A stretch of DNA of 13,628 nucleotides from Coemansia sp. RSA 1804 (taxonomy: Eukaryota > Kickxellomycota > Kickxellomycetes > Kickxellales > Kickxellaceae): NCBI GenBank assembly GCA_027578815.1, contig JANBTH010000620.1, forward strand, positions 1-13,628, read 5' to 3'. The translations under genes and the position numbers were made by a program. Position 1 is the first letter of the stretch. Each line of letters starts with the position of its first letter. Below, one piece after another: positions 7,721 through 13,628 of this stretch. The notes below the pieces were generated by a model. That model did not search any database, was not told the origin of the DNA, and worked only from the letters and a program-made list of their open reading frames with translations.

Positions 7721-8190
7721 CCAAAACGCACACCGTGTGTTACAATGCCGTAGCAAGCAAGTACTGTTACATTTTGTTTCTGAGTTTAATATAAAGTACA
7801 TGCTTTAATATGCTGTCGTGTCGGCTAATACTCGGGGGTGAGAAAGGCAGCATAAACTTTGTTATTTTTTACTTTTGTTATGACCTTTTTCTACTTTCAC
7901 CAATTCCGATCTTGGGTTTTTAGTGGGGGCTAAGCGCTGGGATAACATTTTTCCGAGCTCCATCAGCCAAGAACCAAGAAAGGACCAATCACCATTTCTT
8001 CTGCAGTGCTTGATACTTACTGCAGCGAAAAAAAGGGGATCTGAAACTGTCATGGAGCTGAGCTGAGCTGACACCGTGATCCATTAAAGCCGTTTGTCTC
8101 CTGGCTAAGCCCCTCTTCCGCAACAAGGGCAAACTTTAATCATTGCGAGGAATTATATTAGCAAAATAAAGCTTATGACCACGTCGCTTT

Positions 8191-8246
8191 CATTTCCCCC
8201 CTCTCAACTCTCTCTCTCCCCCACACTTGCCCTTTTTTTCCACCCT
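8191..8246 (+). promoter_or_regulatory. CT-rich block upstream of the RING gene
   Basis: This pyrimidine-rich stretch includes CTCTCTCTCT followed by a run of C and later seven T. It lies about 235-290 bases before the ATG at 8480. It resembles in composition, but not in exact sequence, the blocks before hydrolase copy 1 and gluconokinase. It may mark the core promoter. Confidence 0.35.
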
Positions 8247-8334
8247 TATTTGGTGCCTTGTTTTAAATTAGACACTGCAAATAAGCACCTCCACACTCTT
8301 TTAATTGTATTTTTCTATCTACTCTTGTATTGCC

Positions 8335-8382
8335 ATGACCTACGACGATAAGATCTTATTGACAGCGTACAGCCCAGCGTAA
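8335..8382 (+). promoter_or_regulatory. Upstream ORF of 15 codons before the RING gene
   Basis: An ATG at 8335 opens a frame for MTYDDKILLTAYSPA and stops at TAA 8380-8382, which is 97 bases before the main ATG. It is the only ATG between the CT-rich block and the main start. If transcription starts in or just after the CT block, ribosomes would meet this uORF first, which could lower translation of the ligase. Confidence 0.35.
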
Positions 8383-8479
8383 TAAACATCTTTGGACAGC
8401 ATACACACATACACACATACATTGTATAATCAGCATTTCTATCAGAGATTCCTAAGCCAAAAGCCGTTGACCTTGGGTA

Positions 8480-11125
8480 ATGGAGGCAGTATACAGCAGC
8501 TCGCTGGCAACAGGGACCCCCGACGTATGGCAGCAGCTGCAAGAGTTCCGGTTTGGCGTGTCTCTGCCCAAGCTCTTTGACTACATTGCGTTCCTGCCAG
8601 TCGCATGGGAGGCCTCTTCTGCAACACTCGAGGCCCAGGGCACAACCGACACAAGTACGCCACACAAAGGGCAGAATAGCAGACAGTTTGGATCTGCTGC
8701 TTTGGCTCTGCAGTCAGGAGCAGGAGCAGCAGCTGCAGCGGGGGAGGCTCTCGCAACGGCATCCAAGGTATCAGACAGAAGCAGCATAGGAGTTCTGCCA
8801 ACCACAGAAGGAACGCAGTTGTTTGGCTTTTTTGTCTCACCATACTTTCTGTTTTCAATCTTTATCGGGTTTGTTATCAGTCGGATACATGTGCTAGTTC
8901 ACCGCCAACGAGTGCGGCCGCTAGGGATGCTTGCACGCATAGCCATATACTCGCCAGCGTACTTTCTGCTTCTACGAGCGCTCGCGATCGACTGCGTAGC
9001 ACTGTCGAACAGCCCTCTTCGGCAATATATACACATGTGGATGGAGACGCCGGTTGATTTGGTATCAAGTTTTGTTCAGAACCACGGAATATTTGCTGGA
9101 GACAGCCCGATTGCGGCCAGCAGGGCGCTGTGGTTGTCGTTTTCGACCTGCTGTATCTTCGACTGCATAGATGTGTTTGTAGCACGACTCGAAGGCAGTC
9201 CCTGTGCGCCATACGAGTACATTGGCGGGCTGGTTGAGCGCACCTCGCTATACTACTTTTACGGCGGATCCTTTCGCATCCAGGAGCTTGGGCTTCTGCA
9301 TGTCCTAGAGAAGCTTTTTCTAAGCCATATTCTCATTGTTTTCGAGAACGGATGGCGGTGGCGCCTTGTTCCCACGGCCGTTGCAAACGCGCTGATGCTG
9401 CATCATTTCGTGTTTAGCGTGCGCAACTACACGAGCCATCACTCCGTGTACCCGTTTGTCCAGGTGCTGTCGATGGCTCTTCTTGCCGTATCGATGGTCA
9501 TTGTATCGACAACTGTATTGATCCACTGGCTGGCATCCACAATAGACAGGCTGGGCATGAAACCCGTCGCGAATGCGCAACGCAGACGAGTGAGTGGTGA
9601 CATGTCAGATTCTGCTGGTGCTGCCGTCTACGATCATAACGGCGTGTTCCAAGGAACAGGCGCAGGCGAGATAGATGACAGCGCTGAGATGTTTGAGCTG
9701 AGAAGGGATACGTTTATTCCCTTTGCCCCCGATCTTCGGCGCGATTTCAGCGTTGAGATTCTGGATCTTGCAGGAACGTGTCTTCAGCAATGCAGCAGCA
9801 AAATCGAGGCAAACGGCTTTTCAAGATCGCTGGGAGCCGTGCGGTTGCCTCGAACCACGGCGTTGGATCAGTATGTTGACCAGGTTGTGTGTGATAGTGC
9901 AGCACCGCGCAAGAATAAGCAGAGCAGAAAGCGGCGCACAGAACCAAGCAAGAGGGGAGCAAAGATGTCACATAGCCAGATTGCACGCATGCCAAGAGTG
10001 AACGGACTAAACGTTTTCATTGACGACGAGCCAAATCTGCTAAGCCAAATGCCTGGAAACACGATTGATCTTGTTCACGCATTGCAAAACACGCGCGTGA
10101 ACTCGGTTCGGAACCTGCTTCGAGGAATGCTGGCCCTTGCTGTTGCGATTTTTAGATATGCGCTGAGGCAAAAGTCCGATCCTTGTTTGGCTGGTGGTAG
10201 ACCGATTCCAGGTTCGGATGCAGGAGGTATTGACGAAGAGACTGGCCAGCGCATCCGTATAAGACAGAAGCAGGCGAGAACAGAAGGCGCTCGTTTGTGT
10301 GGCAACAGTAGCTCTGGTGCATCCATGGCTGGCGACACACCGACATCTGCAAGCGGCAATGGCTGTACTCCAGATTATCTTGAAGATGCCCTACATTCAT
10401 GGACAGACAGCGATGACGACGACTTTGACTATATTGCTAGCAGTGGAGAAACCAGCGAGTTTAGCGATGACAATGAAGAAAGCGATGTCAACGACCGCAC
10501 GGATGATGCCTTGTGCTGCGAAGCAACCGATCTTGTGGATGATATTCTCCGCGATAAAGACGATAACAACCCTGCCGGCTTGTCGACGTCAGCAGCAACA
10601 TTCATTGCACGCTCGCTGTTTAACAGAAGCGAGCAGCATTATTCGCAACAAGGAATGATGACTAGAAGAATGATATATTCACGGGATCTCGAAGGCGATA
10701 ATAGTGGCACTGAAGAGTCAAGGAGGCATATGAGTGCACCGCTGCTATTTAATTCTATGGCTAGAATGTTTCGCGCTGCATCTTCGCCAGCAGACTACGG
10801 ACGGCCTGCTCTTCCATTCGGTCTCCACGAAACCGATGAGCTTGCGCAGCTGATACGCAGCAGACGCCAGCGCCATAATGATCTTGCTTTTTCCTCGACT
10901 GCTGGTGCTGCTGCTGCTTCTGGTGGAAGTGCATCGCCCGACGGTGGCGGCGACGCAGCTCTGTGCGTTGTTTGTTGGGCAAACACGCGCTGTGTGATGC
11001 TCCGCCCGTGCCGCTGCCTGTGTCTGTGCAACGAGTGCCGAGTAGCGCTGGTTGCGCGCAACTTTGACCATTGTCCATGCTGTCGCAGAGGTGTAGCTGG
11101 ATACAGTCGTGTCTACGCCGTGTGA
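8480..11125 (+). CDS. Polytopic membrane RING-type E3 ubiquitin ligase, Asi1/Asi3-like
   Basis: This 881-residue protein has an N-terminal low-complexity region (about 45-110), five or six hydrophobic segments (about 114-138, 152-176, 212-234, 268-287, 296-314 and 326-351), a long soluble region and a C-terminal RING finger (829-868). The RING reads C-x2-C-x11-C-x-C followed by LCLCNEC and CPCC, and ends in VAGYSRVYAV. The layout of several membrane passes and a RING at the extreme C-terminus matches the fungal Asi1/Asi3 family. In yeast these proteins sit in the inner nuclear membrane and target mislocalised membrane proteins and Stp1/Stp2 for degradation. The soluble part holds a basic cluster (about 475-493) and a strongly acidic stretch (about 638-694). 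The start is the first ATG in frame. Ligase activity is well supported; the Asi assignment is from memory of the family and less sure. Confidence 0.8.
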   Translation: MEAVYSSSLATGTPDVWQQLQEFRFGVSLPKLFDYIAFLPVAWEASSATLEAQGTTDTSTPHKGQNSRQFGSAALALQSGAGAAAAAGEALATASKVSDRSSIGVLPTTEGTQLFGFFVSPYFLFSIFIGFVISRIHVLVHRQRVRPLGMLARIAIYSPAYFLLLRALAIDCVALSNSPLRQYIHMWMETPVDLVSSFVQNHGIFAGDSPIAASRALWLSFSTCCIFDCIDVFVARLEGSPCAPYEYIGGLVERTSLYYFYGGSFRIQELGLLHVLEKLFLSHILIVFENGWRWRLVPTAVANALMLHHFVFSVRNYTSHHSVYPFVQVLSMALLAVSMVIVSTTVLIHWLASTIDRLGMKPVANAQRRRVSGDMSDSAGAAVYDHNGVFQGTGAGEIDDSAEMFELRRDTFIPFAPDLRRDFSVEILDLAGTCLQQCSSKIEANGFSRSLGAVRLPRTTALDQYVDQVVCDSAAPRKNKQSRKRRTEPSKRGAKMSHSQIARMPRVNGLNVFIDDEPNLLSQMPGNTIDLVHALQNTRVNSVRNLLRGMLALAVAIFRYALRQKSDPCLAGGRPIPGSDAGGIDEETGQRIRIRQKQARTEGARLCGNSSSGASMAGDTPTSASGNGCTPDYLEDALHSWTDSDDDDFDYIASSGETSEFSDDNEESDVNDRTDDALCCEATDLVDDILRDKDDNNPAGLSTSAATFIARSLFNRSEQHYSQQGMMTRRMIYSRDLEGDNSGTEESRRHMSAPLLFNSMARMFRAASSPADYGRPALPFGLHETDELAQLIRSRRQRHNDLAFSSTAGAAAASGGSASPDGGGDAALCVVCWANTRCVMLRPCRCLCLCNECRVALVARNFDHCPCCRRGVAGYSRVYAV

Positions 11126-11282
11126 GGAAGGTATGTTTATAAAGCTGGAGCAGTAAAACACATACGCACGTGCGGCCCTCAATCGACTTTGGTTATGCTT
11201 GTCTATTAATGTCACCAGCAAAAGCTAGAAAGTTAGATGTGCACCCTGCTTTGCTCAGTTGGTTTGTTTTCCTGTTCATATC

Positions 11283-11296
11283 AATAAAATAATAAA
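11283..11296 (+). other. Candidate polyadenylation signals for the RING gene
   Basis: Two AATAAA hexamers (11283-11288 and 11291-11296) lie about 160 bases after the RING stop and about 90 bases before the next ATG. They fit the 3' end of the ligase mRNA and imply a very short spacer before the next gene. Confidence 0.5.
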
Positions 11297-11386
11297 ATAT
11301 CTTTGCTCTATTAACTCTTGAGGTAGTTATACAGTCTCTCTTCTTGACAGAACAGCAACAAAGAAACTCAATATACAGCGGAGCAA

Positions 11387-12382
11387 ATGTTTCCGTCGAT
11401 TGGTCTGCTTTCACAGATAGACTGCCCATATAAGAACGAATGCAACAGAGGGTCGCTGTGTTTGTTTAGACATGTAAAGTCTGCGGATTCTGGCAAGGTT
11501 ACAGGCACAAACGCCGGTGCCAATCAGAGCCAGCATGCTAGGACAGCAACAGTTGAAAGAAGGCAAAGTATAGCGGAACGAGACGATTTCGCGGACATTG
11601 GTCGTGAGGAGATTGTTCTGGAAGATCCGGTGGCACCCATATCTGCACCTCCGTCTGTATCCGCAACAGCACCAGCAACAGCAACAGGGACAAGAACAGC
11701 ACGTGCGCCGACGGGGAACAACGGTAACAGATCACACAACCCGGAGGAATCATCTACGATGAAAGCAAGGAATAATGTTGCTAAGCCGGTGACTGCTGTC
11801 CCTGCTGCTGCTGCTGCTGCTGTTGAAGGGCCGCCAGTAATAAAGGCAAATGTTGGTGCCATTGACAAACAAACAGTTTCTGTAAATCCAAACAAGGACG
11901 TAGTTGTTTCTCAACACAAAAGTATACCATTTGCAGACAAGGAGAAGCCATCGGTAGCTGAGAAGACTCAGAAAGAACCGACTTCAGTCAACACGGATGA
12001 TACTGACAACAAAGCGCAGTGCTTTCCAGAAAGCGCAGCAGCTAGTCATCCTGAAGAGGACTGGCGAACACGCACATTGAACTACGACCCCGATAACCCG
12101 GGATACGATAGCAGAACGGAAAAGGAAGCAATTGTACCCCACCTCAAAGCAATTGTTGGCGACAAGATCGGCTATGCCCGAAGACAGCGTGCGCTGGAGA
12201 TTCTGTACGAACAGTGCAAAAAGACTCCTGATATTGTTTCTGATATGGAAGAAACGCCCTCTGTTGCTGCGAGACATGCGGTTGAGAGGGAAAAGCATGT
12301 ATACGAAAGCAGTGTGGCAGGCACATACCACGCAAAGCTCCTTGTTTGTCTGAAGGAGCTCAAACGGAAAGCAAAAGCCTGA
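11387..12382 (+). CDS. CCCH zinc-finger protein with REXO1-like terminal regions and no exonuclease domain
   Basis: This 331-residue protein starts with MFPSIGLLSQIDCPY and a CCCH finger (Cys13, Cys19, Cys25, His29; spacing 5, 5, 3). Animal REXO1 begins in the same way, with a short hydrophobic lead, CPY and then FRH. Residues 30-225 are low complexity, rich in Ala, Thr, Ser and Pro, with a polyalanine run. NYDPDNPGY (about 230-238) resembles the YDPYNP element of REXO1. The last 80 residues are charged and helical, with RRQRALEILYEQCKK, a middle helix (RHAVEREKHVYES) and LLVCLKELKRK. They resemble the segment just before the exonuclease domain in REXO1 and fungal Rex proteins. The protein then stops, so the DEDDh nuclease is absent. 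It could be a nuclear adaptor; its function is unknown. The resemblance is by eye and needs a profile search. Confidence 0.7.
   Translation: MFPSIGLLSQIDCPYKNECNRGSLCLFRHVKSADSGKVTGTNAGANQSQHARTATVERRQSIAERDDFADIGREEIVLEDPVAPISAPPSVSATAPATATGTRTARAPTGNNGNRSHNPEESSTMKARNNVAKPVTAVPAAAAAAVEGPPVIKANVGAIDKQTVSVNPNKDVVVSQHKSIPFADKEKPSVAEKTQKEPTSVNTDDTDNKAQCFPESAAASHPEEDWRTRTLNYDPDNPGYDSRTEKEAIVPHLKAIVGDKIGYARRQRALEILYEQCKKTPDIVSDMEETPSVAARHAVEREKHVYESSVAGTYHAKLLVCLKELKRKAKA
11802..11822 (+). repeat. (CTG)7 trinucleotide repeat coding for polyalanine
   Basis: Seven perfect CTG units are read in the GCT frame and give an alanine run in the disordered middle of the CCCH protein. Length changes would stay in frame and are likely to vary between strains. 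Confidence 0.9.
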
Positions 12383-13628
12383 ATTCTACATCAAACATAT
12401 TGTTTTCTATTTTGTTCTTGTTGTTGTTTGAAATGCCTGAAGATAGAAGGTGGCATACGTTCTGGAACTACTGCAGTTTCAACAAAGAAAAAACAAATAT
12501 CGCATCGGGACAGAAACAAATTTCCCATATCTGCCTGGGTTTGTAGTATATCGCGGAGACCGCTTGAGCGAAAATGAATTTTTCTGAATTCACGACAATA
12601 TGGAATTGGTATATTTTGGTTAAATATATCAAGCCAGAATAAGATCGGATATTGGATGTTATATGCTAATGACAACATCTCTAGAATTTATAGTGTTTTA
12701 GCTATGCAGATTATTTAAGTATTCCCTTTTTGCAGTGCATAACAAACACTATCGCTTTTTGCAGAAAACAGAATGCTTGCATGATGTGAATTAGCGCCTG
12801 AAGCAATAATAAATCTAGTAACCTCCGACAACAATACTTGCTTATTACATTCAAAGAACACAATGCATTCCCTCTCCCTTTTCTCCCCGAAAGCACATTA
12901 TTCCCGCCTTTAGAGGGGGTATAATAAAACTCCAGAATTAAAAACACCACATGGTCACATTATTTTCTCTTTACAACAACAGTCCACAAAACAAACAAAA
13001 AGTAGGCATGCGGATGTTGTTCAATTATAGAAAACGGCGTTTCCATGTTTACATGTGGGCGAATAGCGATAGAGAAGCGCACATTCTCGCCACTAGTGTG
13101 TGTAAACTAGATGTCTTTTCTCATTCAGTTATGAAGTATTCTTTTTGTCTTTTGGCTATATGTGGAATGTGGTTTTTGTCTATAAACAATGCGAAAAGAA
13201 AGAAAAGGAAATAAAAGGGGTGGGTATGGAATGTATTATTAAACAATTGGAGGCATTTGCAAATGAAGAAGAGAAGAAGCGGAGACTTGTACTCCTTTTT
13301 CGGGCCCATTATACAAGGAAATACCTATCCACCTCTCCAATCTAGCATACAAAGCCTCCAAAAAACGGGAATAAAGGGGGGGGGGGCAAATGTCCATACA
13401 AAACCATGAGTAAAGCAAAGGCACATGCCCAAAAAAATAAACAAGCAACTTTTTTTGGTTGTCCGCAAATGGTCCAGACTAAAAATAAAAAAGATCCGCA
13501 CTATCATCTGTCGCAACTGATATTCGTTTTACTAATCGAGAGATGTTGTGCTATTTTTGTCCGTTGGCGGCAGATTCAGAGTTGGGGTGGATTGATGGCA
13601 GTTCAAACCCGTCGTTGAAAACAGATTC
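12383..13628. other. AT-rich region without a supported gene
   Basis: The 1246 bases after the CCCH gene are clearly AT-richer than the rest of the window, and no reading frame matches a known family. Canonical AATAAA hexamers lie at 12808-12813 and 13370-13375. A pyrimidine block (about 12863-12887) and a TATAATAAAA (12920-12929) precede an 87-codon frame at 12951-13214 whose product is not recognisable. The minus-strand frames are equally featureless. I looked here for a missing exonuclease exon and found no DEDDh-type motif. Confidence 0.6.
13376..13386 (+). repeat. Run of eleven G
   Basis: An uninterrupted G11 tract follows directly after AATAAA in the AT-rich distal region. It is the longest G homopolymer in the window and a likely site of length variation or sequencing error. 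Confidence 0.9.

Larger units (their letters stand above)
7542..8479. promoter_or_regulatory. Divergent intergenic region between hydrolase copy 2 and the RING gene
   Basis: This 938-base region should hold two promoters. It contains a TATA-like element on the hydrolase side, a CCAAT at 7984-7988, three GAGCT units at 8055-8069, a CT-rich block at 8191-8246, a short upstream ORF at 8335-8382 and an ACA-rich leader (about 8398-8420) before the RING gene. No further coding gene or RNA gene is recognised. Confidence 0.5.

Noticed and set aside
7542..7733. N-terminal extension of hydrolase copy 2 (64 open codons upstream)
   Set aside because: The extension has no ATG, covers the TATA-like element and has no counterpart in the paralog.
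12551..12571. Small inverted repeat (GCGG-AGA-CCGC, with TCGC/GCGA around it)
   Set aside because: The stem is only four base pairs and there is no supporting context for an RNA gene.
13590..13620. tRNA-like B-box GTTCAAACC near the right edge
   Set aside because: The T-stem has a mismatch, and no acceptor stem, D-arm or A-box can be placed in the preceding 75 bases.

Overview
This window is nuclear DNA from a fungus. It carries seven protein-coding genes, each an uninterrupted eukaryotic-type reading frame with its own leader. There are no ribosome binding sites and no operon layout. The set includes an Nma111-type nuclear HtrA protease, spliceosomal SmG, a fungal Asi1/Asi3-like membrane RING ligase and a REXO1-type CCCH protein. 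The near absence of introns and the compact spacing suggest an early-diverging lineage such as Kickxellomycotina (Coemansia and relatives). That placement is inferred from style and is only moderately secure.

Layout: 1-511 is an upstream region and leader. 512-3781 (+) is a tandem HtrA/PDZ protease of the Nma111 family. 4156-4890 (+) is a dienelactone hydrolase family protein. 4966-5202 (-) is SmG, convergent with it. 5203-5888 is a divergent promoter region. 5889-6554 (+) is gluconokinase. 6798-7541 (-) is a second dienelactone hydrolase paralog, convergent with gluconokinase. 7542-8479 is a second divergent promoter region holding CT-rich blocks and a short upstream ORF. 8480-11125 (+) is a polytopic membrane protein with a C-terminal RING finger. 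11387-12382 (+) is a protein with an N-terminal CCCH finger and a C-terminal REXO1-like region but no exonuclease domain. 12383-13628 is AT-rich and holds no gene I can support.

The genes do not form an obvious pathway. Gluconokinase feeds the pentose phosphate pathway, SmG is a core snRNP subunit, and the two hydrolases are a duplicated pair in opposite orientation around SmG and gluconokinase. Nma111, SmG, the Asi-like ligase and the REXO1-like protein are all expected to act in or at the nucleus, but this is probably chance. I found no mobile element, CRISPR array, rRNA or convincing tRNA. The points most worth a second look are the REXO1-like protein without its nuclease, the Asi-like ligase with its basic and acidic segments, and the long repeat-bearing N-terminus of the protease.
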